From positions 6,706,835-6,770,834 of the forward strand of contig CM037840.1 of NCBI GenBank assembly GCA_021234535.1: a DNA stretch of 64,000 nucleotides. Reading direction: 5' to 3'. Source of the stretch: Stichopus chloronotus (lineage: Eukaryota; Echinodermata; Holothuroidea; Aspidochirotida; Stichopodidae). A model generated the notes under the pieces. The model searched no databases. It was not told the origin of the DNA and saw only the letters and a program-made list of their open reading frames with translations. Below, one piece after another: positions 45,920 through 58,700 of the stretch. The translations under genes were made by a program, and so were the position numbers. How positions within the stretch are numbered: position 1 is the stretch's first letter; each line of letters begins with the position of its first letter.

Positions 45920-46460
45920 GTCACCAGCTCAGATCTCCTGCTGTTTCAAGATATGCTGAAAATACCAAGTTTGGAGCACAATTGGCGCCTTTCCTAAATA
46001 AGCAGCAAATTTGACTCAATTCATCATACAACTAATACATCTTGGACATTTGGGCATCATGTACATTCTTACCAAGTTTAAACTTAATCGCTCATATACT
46101 TTTAAAGGTATTCTGGAAAACCATGATTTGGACAGGTGCGGACGCACACACACACGCAGGTAACTTTGTTTTCCATTCATTCCGAGGACCTCATTGTGCT
46201 TTCTTTTGTTTTTTTTTTCTTTCTCAACCCTTACCTTAACAATAGACTGTCTATTGTTAATCTTGAGAGGACCGGCGAAATCTATGGAATTTCCATACAA
46301 CTAATACATCTTGCACATATTGGCATCATGCACAACGTTACCAAGTTTCAACTTAATCGCTTGTATGCTTTTCAAACTATCCTGGAAAAACCACAATTTG
46401 GACAAATCCGGACGCACACACACACACACACGCACCCATACACACACACGTGCATGATTA
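45920..46460 (-). repeat. Dispersed repeat related to the centre of foldback-1
   Basis: 46010-46290 matches 30890-31170 in opposite orientation. Shared stretches are AACAATAGA(C/G)(T/A)GTCTATTGTTAA, GAGGACCTCATTGTGCTTTC and GGACAGGTGCGGACGCACAC-like sequence. 46295-46440 repeats the segment ATACAACTAATACATCTTG to CGGACGCACACAC, followed by a CA repeat. Confidence 0.75.
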
Positions 46461-46904
46461 CAAAGGTTACGATTATCATCGAAACCAAAAACGCTGAAAA
46501 ACAGACCAATGAAGTTCGCTGCTTGTACCCCATGAACCATATAAAGTGGAATTAGAGTTACGTCTAATTTGGCATTTTGCACCTAATGAAACGTGGCAAC
46601 CTTGCGTTGAAGAAGTTAATCCTCGCACCGACATTATACGCAAAAGGAGATATACAAGAGAGTTTCACTAAAGAGTTTCCGTGGGCCTACAACGGTAGAT
46701 TCCCATCAAGAAAAAAGGCATAGTAACAAACAGAAAAATCGATCGAGGAAGCTTTATTCTGAATTTCCAAACTCTGTGAAACTCTTTGGCCTTATAGAAC
46801 TGAGACGCCCAAACTTTATTGGTCACGTACTTCTCCATTGCCAATGAGAAAGGAGTTGTGTAAGGAGAAAAGTTGCTCCCGCCACACGCTCATGCTTTAT
46901 TAAG
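46461..46904. other. No gene recognised
   Basis: Nothing supported. Confidence 0.35.
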
Positions 46905-47015
46905 ACCGGTCGCCGTCTCGGTCTCGGATTGCCCGGTCTTGGTCTCGAATCGAAATGACTCTGTCTTGGTCTCGGTCTCGGATGCCATGACTCGAGGTCT
47001 CGAGCCCGAGACCGG
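46905..47015. repeat. Irregular TCGGTCTCGG-type short repeat
   Basis: Repeated GTCTCGGTCTCGG, GTCTTGGTCTCG and similar, ending in GAGCCCGAGACCGG. A related GACTCGGTGACTCG block lies at 48185-48240, so the two bracket 1.2 kb. Confidence 0.7.
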
Positions 47016-47768
47016 AAAAAAAAACTTCTGGCTTTTGTTCAGATAATTGTACACTTTAGTTATTGCAATGCATGGACAAATACAGCAAAAAGGTCAAAAC
47101 TTAACCAGCTAGCACGTTGTCCTATTGTATAGTCTGTTGGCCGCTATCATCGAAATCCTATACTGTAGTTAAATTAGGATTCCGATTTCTGTGGCCTCTA
47201 TAGGCCTAATTGCTCTATTGACACAGCAGCTTGAAATGATCATTTTGTTAAAACCTCAGGTATCGGAGGCTTGGGGAGTAGTTAGTGTTGCATAAACTTT
47301 TGACTTTATTAGTTTGGTAATGAGGGGTGGGGGCACCTAATGCATTGGCAACGTTTACTAAGACACATGCCTCCAACATGGCCCTTCCTTACAGTATGTC
47401 AGTGTGTATTCTTAGCAAAGTTGTCACACACGTGGTTTCTGCAGGTAACCAAAAGTGTGTAGCTCCCTTTTATGTACAGCATCTTCAGTGGGGATGCACT
47501 TCTTAAACAAAGTGCACTGTATTAGACAGTTTACATGGTTTGTAGAAATGTTGTCATAAATTGTATTGATTTTGTATTTGGCCCATATCTCTTATGGCAG
47601 TAATGTGTGTTTTTGGTATTGCAAAATGATGTAGTTCACTTTGCCATTAATGGCTGTATCTGACAACTTATGATTTGCATATATTCCAATTTGCTGTTTC
47701 ATTTGCTGTCTTGGTCAATGCAGCTTACCATCACCAACTTCCATAACTCAGCAGTAGTTTAACCATAC
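47016..47768. other. No gene recognised
   Basis: Nothing supported. Confidence 0.35.
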
Positions 47769-48179
47769 AATGATATTTGTAACAGACTATGATAAAGTAT
47801 AGTTAGGTTTACTGTACATTTGTTTAGTGTTGTTTTCAATTCTAATGTTTTGAAGTTAAGTTATTACTGTTAGCCAATGTTGTGTTTCACTGTATACTTG
47901 TTGCTTCATAGAAAGAACAATGTACAGTATATGCTCAAAATAATGAATAGAGAGGTTGTTGTCTTTTTTTAATGATATTTGTAACAGACCATAGATAAGA
48001 GTATAGTTAGTTTTACTGCACATTTATTTAGTGTTGTTTTCAATTGCAATGTTTTGAAGTTTAGATAGGCCTATTACTGTTAGCCGATGTTGTGTTTGAC
48101 TGTATACTTGTTGCTTCCTAGAAAGAACAATGTACAGTACATTCTCCAAATAATGAATAGAGAGGTTGTTCTCTTTTTT
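47769..48179 (+). repeat. Two-copy tandem duplication, 202-bp unit
   Basis: Copies 47769-47970 and 47971-48179 run from AATGATATTTGTAACAGAC to AGAGAGGTTGTT(G/C)TC plus a T run, with only scattered differences. Confidence 0.92.
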
Positions 48180-48268
48180 GGGGGGACTCGGTGACTCGAC
48201 TCGGACTATGTGGACTCGGTCTTGACTCGGTAGGTACTCTCAAATCCATTACTATTTATGCACGGTCT

Positions 48269-49830
48269 CAGTGTGGTACACACCTTTATTCCCTATGGAG
48301 ACAACGCAGAAATAGGAAGTCTCCACAGGGCACCTAAATGCGCTCAGAAGTTACTTCCAAAGCCATTATTAATCAGTTTTGGTATAGATGTGATTGCTGC
48401 ATCATCAAATATTTAAGGAACTGGACACTTAACTGATATTTTGACACTAAGTTCAAGTTTCAAGGCATGGGATTCTATTATGATGGTATGCGAGTGTATT
48501 ACTTCTGCAGTGTGGTACACACACTTACTCCCTATTGATACAATGCAAAACATGGTCTCCACAAGGCACCTAAATGTGTGCAGTTGTTACATCTAAATCC
48601 ATTATTAATCAGTTTGGGGATACAAGTGATTGCTCCATCATGAAATACTTAATTTACTGGACAACTAGCTAGCTGCTCTTTTGACCCTAAAATTGCATGT
48701 CAGTGCATCCGATGTAAATTATACAGTACTGTTATTTTATTATATACACTACTTTGGTGTGGTACACTCTTATTCCCTATGAAGACAAATGTCGAAACAT
48801 CAGCAGTCTGCACAAGGCACCTCAACTGTGTACAGTAGTTACATTTAAATCCATACATCAGTCTGGGGATAGAAGTGATTGCTTTCTCATCAAATATTTA
48901 ATTGATAAACTGGAACTAGCTGCTGTTTGATCCTTGTATATATCGGCACAGATCCTAAGTGCACATACAGAACTGTTATGTCATTGTATATACTACCTCT
49001 GTACCTCAGTCTGGTACACACCGTTGCTCCCTATTGTAAAATATAGGTTTTTTTTTAGGGGGTTCGCAGACGTGATATGACTACCCCAGCGACGGATGTT
49101 TAACGTTAGTGACAGATAGAGAGCGTGAGAGACGTCAGAACCGAGAGAAATTGAAAATCTTTTCCTTTGATTTAGCAATCAGAGTTCCATTTATTCTTGA
49201 TTCGACTCGCACACACAAATTAGAGGAATTAAAAGATGATTTGAACCGATAACAGAGTAACATGACGATGACAGGAAGGAAGAGGTACAGAGAGATGACG
49301 GTGAGACGATGTTCACACTTCGATGTCCAGACAGCCAGTGTCAGCGGCGTGGCGAGGTCGATGGATCAACCCACGCCGAACTGCTAAGGATCACGGGATA
49401 GATTGTGATATTAACCAATCATAGGTCAAATGGTTGACCTACGTAATGGAGTGAGGCGGTTGCCATCCGTGATCTACCAATCAGGAAAGTGTTGCACAAC
49501 CTTTCTGAGAAGAGGGTTGAAGTTTACTATTTTTGAGTGTTCTATTGTCTAATCTGACTGTCTGAGGGAAATTAAAAAAAGTTAAATAAATCTGGGGTAA
49601 ACACCGGAAGACTGAACTTTGTACGACCTTTTGCGTACGGTGGGGTAGAATGACCATCTCTATGCTGCACTATGGCGACAATGCAAAAGTGTAAAGTGTC
49701 TTCACAAGGCACGCAAATGTGTACAGAAGCTACTTCCAAATCCATTATTAATCAGTTTCGGGATAAAGGTGATTGATTCATCATCAAATAAATAAACAGA
49801 TAAACTGTTATAAATTCTTTCATTTCACCG
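48269..49830 (+). repeat. ~245-bp satellite, four units, the last split by a solo LTR
   Basis: Units begin near 48269, 48508, 48752 and 49007 with (CAG)TGTGGTACAC. They share CCCTAT(G/T)GA, TCTCCACAAGGCACCTAAATG, ATCCATTATTAATCAGTTT and GATTGCT.CATCA. The fourth unit stops at 49034 and resumes at 49670. Confidence 0.88.
49035..49669 (+). mobile_element. Solo LTR 2 with CTAT target duplication
   Basis: 635 bp with TG...CA ends (TGTAAAATATAGG to TGCTGCA), flanked by direct CTAT at 49031-49034 and 49670-49673. It sits inside a satellite unit whose uninterrupted form is known from neighbouring units. It has AATAAA at 49585-49590, about 80 bp before the end, as expected for an LTR polyadenylation signal in the plus orientation. 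No internal region. Family unknown. Confidence 0.8.
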
Positions 49831-50884
49831 TCATACTTGCTACAATGCCGTGTCAACTTATGCAGGTTCAAATGATATGCTTGTTGAATTTGAGGAAAAC
49901 AAGTCTCCAGCATAGGTCAGGATAACGCGATGTGGACACATGATAGTGTCACTTACCAAAGACATGCTGAATAGGTGAACTAATGATAGGCGACACAATG
50001 CTGCAAGCTAGAGCATAGGAGAGCTGGATATTTCATCCCTGGAATAATCTTATCACTTCTTTTGAATAGATACCTTTGCACTGTGAAAAGGAAATATCTT
50101 CTTTTTAATTTCTTTTTCTTGTCAGTACTTAGTATAAGGCAAGTACACTTCTAGTTGACTGCCACATGAATAGATACTATATTCCAAATGTCTCAGTGTG
50201 CTCATTGTTCGGTTGCTGACGTTACATTTGTGATACTGGCCCAATATTGTTTTCTTACACTTCAGGTAAAAGTGGTAAGATAACACCATCTACTATCATT
50301 TTGAGATTCATGGCTCCACAAGGAATAACAAATTGAGGGCGACATTTCATACTGTGTATTTTAGAAATTGTTGACATGATACACACACACACACACCCTT
50401 CCCTACACACAAACGTCTCCATAAGGAATCCTTACGAAGATAATTCTAGGAACGCAGGAATCTTGGGAAATTTGTAACTTCTAGCATAAAATGGTGTCTA
50501 AAATGGTCAAGAGAACATTTTCTCACCTATAACAGAGCATATAGATTAAAATGCTATTATATTTGGTTGCTATAGCAGCTTTACCCTGTGGAGACGTCAA
50601 AATTGTCTCCACAAGGAAAGGTGTCTCCATAAGGCAATGCTGGATTACCATGTTGTCTCCACAAGTTAGCTGTTGTAAGTACATACATACATACGTACAC
50701 ACATACATACATACACACGCACGCACACACACACACACGCCAACCGGATCGGATAGGTTCCTGATGCTAATCGCAAAAATGACCAAAAAAGACAAAGGTT
50801 ATCCACCCATTATTAACTAAAATTGTTTAGTTTGAGCAACATTCAGTTGCTTAAAGAACTTCCTTAATAGGTTTTCAGACTTTA
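49831..50884. other. No gene recognised; CA repeats
   Basis: CA-rich stretches at 50380-50400 and an ACAT/ACAC repeat at 50684-50740. Several TCTCCACAAGG fragments (50601-50670) echo the 245-bp satellite. Confidence 0.5.
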
Positions 50885-52320
50885 ACTTGTGATGACATCA
50901 AAAGACCTTCGACCTCCATGAAAATTTATTAGCAATCATCTAATCACAACGAACACACCTCCACATCATGTAACTCCACATCCAGTAACTTTCTCTTCCT
51001 GAGATATCATGTTTATAAGGTTTTCAAACTACGACCTCTTTTGACCTCATATGACCATTGACCTCTATAACCAGAAAATCGAATGATGTCATGATTCCTT
51101 GCTAACATATCATCTTTCCATACACACACAATCACTTACAAACATATACAACCAGTGGAGAAGGGAAGGGATCATATGAAAATGAAAAATAAAATGCAAG
51201 AATGACAACTACATTCTGTATCATTTATGGGTTTGATGTTACCAAGTGCTGATCCGAATGAGTAATGTCATTCACCCAGCATTGATAAAAATTAACCAGA
51301 AAGCCAAAAGGCTTTGTGATTCCTTGCTACATGGTTATATTATAACAAATGAATTATCCACACGTCAAGTAAAAGATCAACTGCAGTTATTGTTCTTGAC
51401 GCACCACAAGCCTTTAACCCAAAATGACCTTTATTTTGGTGACCTGAAATGACCGTGACATTTGACATCCACCAAAAGCAATAGGGGTCACCTACCCAGT
51501 ATGGCCAACCCACACATCAAGTATGACATCAGTCAACATTACCCTTCAGTTAATGTGTTAGGAAGGTTTGACCTCTGGTGACCTCAAACAACCTTTGACC
51601 TCCACCACATACAAAAGGACTCTTCTACTTTGTATATAGAATCTACACATCAAATAAGACATCAGCCAAGTTAGACTCCTAGAGATATTGTGTTTACACA
51701 TTTTTACAGTTTGACCTCTGGTGACCTCAATGACCCTTGAGCTCGACCAAAACAATAGAGATCTTCTGCTCATTATTACCAACCCACCCACCAAGTATTA
51801 CATCAGTCATGGTTACTCTTCTGGAGATATTGTGTTTTCAAGGTTTTTACAATTTGACCTCTGGTGAACTCAAATGACCTTTGCCCCCTCACCAAAGATG
51901 ATAGGGATCATCTAATCAGTATGACCAAGCAACACACTAAGTATGACATCAGTCACAGTAACCCTCTTAGAGATATTGTGTTTACAAGGTTTTCACAGTT
52001 TGACCTTTGGTGACGTCAAATGATCTTTGACTTCCACCAAAATCAAAAGGAGTATTTTACTGACTATATGCAATCCACACACCAAGTATAACATCAGTCA
52101 CAGTTACCCTTCTGGAGATACTGTGTTTAAAATGTTTTTACGGTTTGACCTCTGGTGACCTTAAATGACCCTTGACCTCCACCAAAAACAATAGAAATCA
52201 TCTGCTTAATATGAACAACCCACGTAGTAAGTATGAGATCAGTCATGGTTACCTTTCTTGAGATATTGTGTTTACAACAAGCGTCCACACACGTACACAT
52301 ACACACACACACACGACATC
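50885..52320 (-). repeat. ~145-bp AGGTCA satellite, minus orientation
   Basis: Same family as 40741-42560, on the other strand. TTTGACCTCTGGTGACCTCAAATGACCTTTGACCTCC-type marks occur near 51568, 51711, 51855, 52000 and 52144, spaced about 145 bp, with more diverged units at 50890, 51045 and 51440. The array ends in a CA repeat (52290-52312), the mirror of the TG repeats that begin the plus-strand blocks, and then the stem-like GATTACTTTTGCTTGCGGCAAGGAAT. Confidence 0.9.
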
Positions 52321-53625
52321 AGGACTGCATAGATTACTTTTGCTTGCGGCAAGGAATAAAAAAAGATCTGATAAAAGATAAATCATAAGAGATCTAAAAT
52401 TGTGCAAGTAAGCAAAGACAACCTCGAATATATCTTCTCTCCCAAGGAATTGTTTACTGTGACTAAAACAAAACAGTACCTTGTGAATTTCCACATACTT
52501 ATTGAAAAACGAAAGGGATAATATACTCACAGTTGACTATCGACAAACCACCTTCGAAGTTCAAGTACTTTTGGCTTCTCGAGATACCGTTTTTACAAGG
52601 GTTTAAAGCTATGTACTGTATTGACTCACATGACTTTTCATTTCCCCAAATATTACAGACATCATCAACTCATTAGGTGCTACCAATGATAACAGTTTGA
52701 AGTTCCAGCAACATTCAGTTTCTGAGACAACTCTCTTAATAGATTTTTATTCTTTAAACTCTAGTGACAAAAAATCACCTTTCACAAATGTGTTTACCAA
52801 TGATCTTCATGAAAAACAATAGAGATCATCTACTCAAAATGGACTACCAACGAACCAATTTTGAAGTTTCCCTTGTTCACATACCATGTTTACAAGGATT
52901 TCAAACTATGTCCTATGTCGGTCTCACATGACCTTCATAAATATGGCAATTATAATCTTCTCATCAGATACTACCAATCATAGAGTTTGAAGTTCCAACA
53001 ACATTCGGTGGCTGAGATATCTCCCTTGATAGGTTTTCGTACTCTTTCCAACAAGAGCACAATGGGCACTGTGGTTCCTTGCAAAGAAATTAGGGTAAGG
53101 GAAAGTTGGCTCCTCAAAACTGGGGACCCAAAAATTGGGGCTTTCAAGAATGGGACCCAAAAATGGAGTTCAAATCAGGTCCAAAAATGTAGGCTCATCT
53201 GCGCAGTGTCCCCATTGAATTAAGAAATATACCACGTTTAGATAATGAATTAAAAAATTGGGGTCCAAAAATTGAGCTCAAACTGGGTCACAAACATTTT
53301 GGGCCCATGTATAACCATTAGATTAACAAACAACTAAGCATGTTAAAATATATTGAATTAAACAGTTTCCCTTTTTTTTTTCAAATTTAAGGATAATGCA
53401 AATTCAATTGGTGCACACATTGACTATACTGGCTACCATACTGTAGTTGTGTACCAACTACTATACTAACAATTCACTATACCATGTTTAGACACAGTGA
53501 CTGAAACTGTTCCCCAACCTATTTTAATCTATTCAACCATTACATACATCAGCTGATGGTCTTCTAAGCTGCCATAGCACTAAAACAGCAACAATTTTCC
53601 AGTGACCAAAAACTAAAGCCCAAAA
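52321..53625. other. Diverged satellite remnants, no gene
   Basis: 52600-53060 keeps fragments such as AACATTCAGT(T/G), GAGATATC and CTACCAA. 53095-53290 has repeated GACCCAAAAAT(T)GG phrases. Confidence 0.5.
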
Positions 53626-54330
53626 TTGTTTCCCCCTCTATCAATAAATTTCACAGGGTGAATCTGTCAATAACAGACAACAGTATCAAGTTTAAAACAA
53701 ATCTGACCCACAATTATGGAAATATTGCAGTTTTAAGATTTTTATGTTTGACCCCATAACCCAATTAAGATGCAAGGTATGGACACCATAAACAATAGGG
53801 CACTTATACCCACTATGACAGATCAGTACACCAACCAATGAGAACCTCTAAAGAAAATGCTATTTCAAACATGACATACATTCACTGATGTTCCTCCTAG
53901 GCTACCATAGCCTTAAAACAGCAAAAGTTTTCCAATGACCAAAATCCCATTGAGTTAACTGTGTCACTGAAACCACAAATTGCCAATGGAAAGTTGACAC
54001 TGTAGCTCACATGCGTTGCAACTAATTTGTATGGATGCTTATAATGACCACAATATTGGTGTTAAGGTTAATATTATCGTTTTAGAGTGAAAAAAATTAA
54101 CCCTCCCCCTCTATTAATAAGCATTAAGTTTCACAGGATCGTGAACCTGTCAATAACAGACAACCCTATCAAGCTTAAATCAAATCTGACCCACAGTTAT
54201 GGAAACATGACAGTTTTAAAATTTTTATGTTTGACCCCCATAACCTCATTAATATGCAAGATATGGACACCAAAAACAATAGGGCACTTCTACGCACTAT
54301 GACGGACCTGTGCACCAAGTATAAGTTTCA
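53626..54330 (-). repeat. Two copies of a ~210-bp dispersed repeat
   Basis: 53626-53840 and 54095-54325 share TTTCACAGG, AATAACAGACAAC, TATCAAG(T/C)TTAAA, AAATCTGACCCACA, TTTTTATGTTTGACCCC and ATGGACACCA(T/A)AAACAATAGGGC. A third copy is at 56226-56420. The last part resembles the 145-bp satellite unit. Confidence 0.85.
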
Positions 54331-55250
54331 TCCAACTTGCCCATATTGAGTTAGAGGGTAACCAAGATCCGTCACAGACACACGCACGCACCCACACGCA
54401 CACGCCAACCTGACTGCATAGGTTCCTCTTGCTAGCGCAAGGAACCAAAAACAATAGGGATTATCTACTCAAGGACTACCAACACACCAACTTCAAAGTT
54501 CGAACACCGTTCCCATATTGAGATATCGTGCTTACAAGCCAAGGCGTCACATACGCGCTTACACACGTACACGTGCCACCACAATCACATAAATTCCTTA
54601 GACACACACAAGCCACTACCATCGCATAGATTCCTTGCCTTTCTTCGGCAAGGAATAAAAAAAAGGGCAGAGATGATCTTCTCATCAAGGTTTCCCAATG
54701 AGACGAGTTAGATGTTCCAGCAACATTCAGTTGCTGAGATATCTTCCTTAATATGTTTTCAGATTTTCCCCTCTGTTGACCTCAAATGACCTTTGACCTC
54801 CCTGGAAAAGAATATGTGTCATGCACTCATCATGGACTACATACCAACTTTGAAGCTACTTTCCCTTTTGGAAATATCATGTTTAAATGCCAAGGCGTCA
54901 AACAAACTCACACACGCACGAACACGCATACAAAATCATACCAACACCATCGCATAGATTCGTTGCCAAAATGCCTTCTCCAAGGAACAAACCAGAAAGC
55001 CAAAAGGCTTTGTGATTCCTTGCAACATGGTTATATTACAACAATCATGAATTATTCACATGACAAGTATAAGATCAACTGCAGTTATTTTTCTTGATAC
55101 ACCACAAGTCTTTAACCCAAAATGACCTTTATTTTGGTGACCTAAAATGACCGCGACATTTGACATCCACCAAAAGCAATAGGGATCACCTACCCAGGCC
55201 ATACAACCCACACATCAAGTACAGTTTGAGTATGACATCAGTCAACATTA
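54331..55250 (-). repeat. AGGTCA satellite pieces with CA repeats and terminal hairpins
   Basis: CA-rich stretches at 54378-54405 and 54900-54930. Stem-loops at 54421-54446 and 54630-54655 (perfect 10-bp stem ATTCCTTGCC/GGCAAGGAAT). Satellite marks near 54778 and 55125. 54990-55252 is a close second copy of 51292-51548, including the AAAGCCAAAAGGCTTT hairpin. Confidence 0.8.
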
Positions 55251-55762
55251 CCTATGAGCTCCAAGAAACACACAGTAATCAATGTTGCTACTCGTCTTGC
55301 CTGTTGTTAGTTGAATCAAATAATTCAACCTTACCTCATCTGAACTCAGCTTGTCTGCCATATTTACCTCAAAATTCTTCACAAACGACCAGAATGTTCT
55401 TGGGTCTCCATCGTATGGTGGAATTTCTGCCTTAGGTAATTCCAACGCTAATTTGAAACTCAATTTCTTGCTGTAACTTTTTCAATGCTTCCTCCCTCTC
55501 CTCAGTATAATGCTTTTGGCATTCCAACATCCAGCTTTCTGCTTGCTCAAATGCTTCATCAGACAACAGCCCAGCCAGATCAGCACGAACCTCTTCCATT
55601 GCCTCAAATTGGCGCTCTGCCTTTTGCAAATTTTCCTTTATCGACTCTGCGATAATTTCTTCCTTGTTACAAGTAGCTTTTAACACACTCAAAGTCCTCG
55701 TAAGTTGACCCTAAGTTATGATTTCTCCTCAATATTTTTGCTTCCTCCATCCTTTCCGGCAT
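55248..55762 (-). pseudogene. BEL/Pao-type retrotransposon gag fragment
   Basis: Structural gag protein of a BEL-type LTR retrotransposon. The probable start is ATG at 55762 (MPERMEEAKILRRNHN). After an in-frame stop and shift near 55715 come QLTRTLSVLKATC and a charged coiled coil (55432-55692). A further shift near 55440-55460 leads to LPKAEIPPYDGDPRTFWSF...VRLNYLIQLTTGK, the DUF1759-like gag core. The link between coiled coil and core is shorter than usual. It ends at about 55250 where satellite sequence begins, so protease and pol are missing. Confidence 0.72.
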
Positions 55763-58700
55763 TGTGAAATATGATTGAAAGCACTCCAATTTGATTGTTA
55801 AGAAACCTTGTTCTGCTACCAGCTGTTCCTCTGGATACTGATATTATCCAAATAAATGACACAACGGATGGTTTTTTTATTTTCTTCATTTTTTTATAAA
55901 CCCATTAACATTCCAATGCATGAATTAATGCCACCTTGTCTATCTGACCCCATGACCCCCCATACCAAGACTATCTCTCTGGAAAACTTATCGGAGGCCC
56001 CTCACACTAGAAGTTACTCACTACGTTACAAATGCAGTACTGTAGCCTTAAATCTGGAGCAAAAAGCCTCTGGTGACTTCAAATGACCTTTGATCTCCAC
56101 TACAAACAAAAGAGATCATCTACTTAATATGAGAAAATGTAGCCCATATGCTTTTCAACTAATTTGTACGGTAGTTTATAATAACCACAATAATGGTGTT
56201 TAGGCTATTATTATTGTTCTATAGTGAAAAATTATCCCTTCCTCTCTATTGATAAGCATTAAATTTCACAGGGTCGTGAACCTGTTAATAACAGACAACC
56301 TTATCAAGTTTAAAACAAATCTGACCCACGGATAAGGAACTATGGCAGTTTTATCATTTTTTATGTTTTACCCCATAACCTCATTAATATGAAAGATTTG
56401 GACACCAAAAGCAATAGGGATCATCTACTCAATATGGGCAACATACATGCCAAAAATGAAATTACTCAGAGTTACCCTTCTTGAGATAGAGTGTTTACGA
56501 GCAACCGTCACACACACACATACACACGCACGACATCAGGACTGCATATACTGCGTTCCCACGGAACCGGGCTTGCCCCGACCTTGGACTCCCTGTTCAG
56601 CCCGGTGTTTTAAATCCGTGTCCTAACGAGTTGTAGACCACCTCGAAGCAGGGCAAAAGCTTCCTGCGCGAACTGTATACTATACATCTCTGCAGTGTTT
56701 ACGTTGACCAATTGATGATGATCAAGCTACAGATTAACCAATGATGCACAAAGGGGCTGTGTCTTCAGTGTGCAAATGTAGCGTGCACTGCTTTTGTATG
56801 TCGCACAGTGCGGTGCATACACAACTGCAGGAAGTAGTTGGGCCGGCAGCTCCACAGGCTTAATGATAATATATGCAATAGTGATGTAATATCATGGGAT
56901 TTGCTATATGGCTTTGCTATAAGTTTGTAGAAAAAATACATCAAAAAGAGCTTGGATACTTGACTTCATGTATTTCTCATTATTAATGATTAGGCGTTAT
57001 ACGTTTTGACTGATCAATATCGATGACACGAGACTGCCCGTACTGCCATACTTGCACTCATTAGGGGAGGGGGATGCAACTATTATTTTTCCATGCAAAT
57101 TCCATGGTAGCACTTTTTGTCATGTGGAAACCCTGTTTGCATAAATGTCAAGCATAAGCATATGGCAAACTAAGTTACAAAAGTGCATATTGGATACGAA
57201 AGGTTCCATGTAACTGGACGATTGGACTACCGGTACCATATACTTACCCTGTACTAACAATAAGCGTTCAACATGATGGTTTTACATGGCTTATAGTGAT
57301 AGGGAGCTGTTGGCATATTGAGCAATAGGCGCATATCGTGAGGCTTGAATAGTGGGCTACGTTTATCGTTTACCAAAACATCTTCACAAATTGCAAAGGA
57401 ACAATAATGTTGGAAGCTACGCCATGTTCCTTGTTTACCAAGGAGGTGAGCAAATTGAATCATGATGGCTATCAGTCACCATCTAACTTAAGCAGATGTC
57501 GTTGTGTACAATTGATGTTACACCTCGATTGGTGACATGAAAAATAAATGTAGTACTACAAACTTAAGCAAGTTTCAGTATATTGTTTTAGGCATGTATG
57601 TCAGAAACAAAAAAAATGAAATCGTCGAAACCACGCACTTGTGCGTCGTGGTTCATTTTTCTTCCTTTCAATTTCTGCAAAAGAAAGTTCAAATCACAAC
57701 TTGTCACATCTATCAATTAAACAATTTTCTGCAAAATGTCCAAGTTTTCACTTCCCAAACCAGAAATACAAATGTCAGGATGTGATAAGTTGTCATTCAA
57801 CATTTGGCGATTATCGTTAAGTTGCTAAGAAATGGGCGACATAACTTTTCGCATTTATTTTTTAATTTCTCACGTACAAAAACAAGTGAACAAGTCAACA
57901 TTTTGCATGAAATTGTTAAATTGGCTGCATGTAATAAGGAATTGTCATGTGAGCATTTTGCAGTAAACTGTCGACTTATAAGGGCCGGGCACTTAGGTTT
58001 CTGTACATACTGTAAAGGCGCGTTCACACTACAACGATATCGGATCGGATTACGATCCGATTTTTTTTATTTTTAGTAAATATCTTCTCCATCTCTGATC
58101 GGAAAGAATCAAAAATTTGCCAACTTGTGTAAAGATATGATTTGTACCAGAGGACCATGGAAATGAAATGTTATGTAATTATTTCGTGACGTCACATCGA
58201 CAGACAGCTTTTATCGGACACTCGTAGTCCGTTCTTTTTATTCATGTTAAACCATATATCCAAAACACCTTCAAAAAGATTCAATATACAGCAAAACTTG
58301 TTTGATAAATTTATACATTATTGGATATGCCATTAAAGGGACAATTTCTTTCCTTTTTTGTTGATTGTAAACACGGGCATATATATGTAATTTGATAAAC
58401 GCTTTTCTTCGTTTTTCATGGCACAATTTGTCCATTGATTTTCCCTTGCTTCTAATTGCTTACATTAAATAAATTTCAAACTGCCATAACTTTTGTGGAG
58501 TGATTTCCTTTTTGGGTTCACAGTTTAAAAGAGCGAAGTGTTTCTTGACGTTCGTCAACTTTTTATCTTCATTTGAATACCTTTAGGGCAGTAATGATGA
58601 CCCCACAAATACTGAATACTACACCCCTCACATGAAAGCTGGAGAATATTTTGCCACCTTTCTACTTTTCCACGCCTGACAGGCATGCAGGAGTTACTGT

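Noticed and set aside
58039..58070. Rho-independent terminator (stem plus T run)
   Set aside because: The window is eukaryotic; more likely part of a transposon end or chance.
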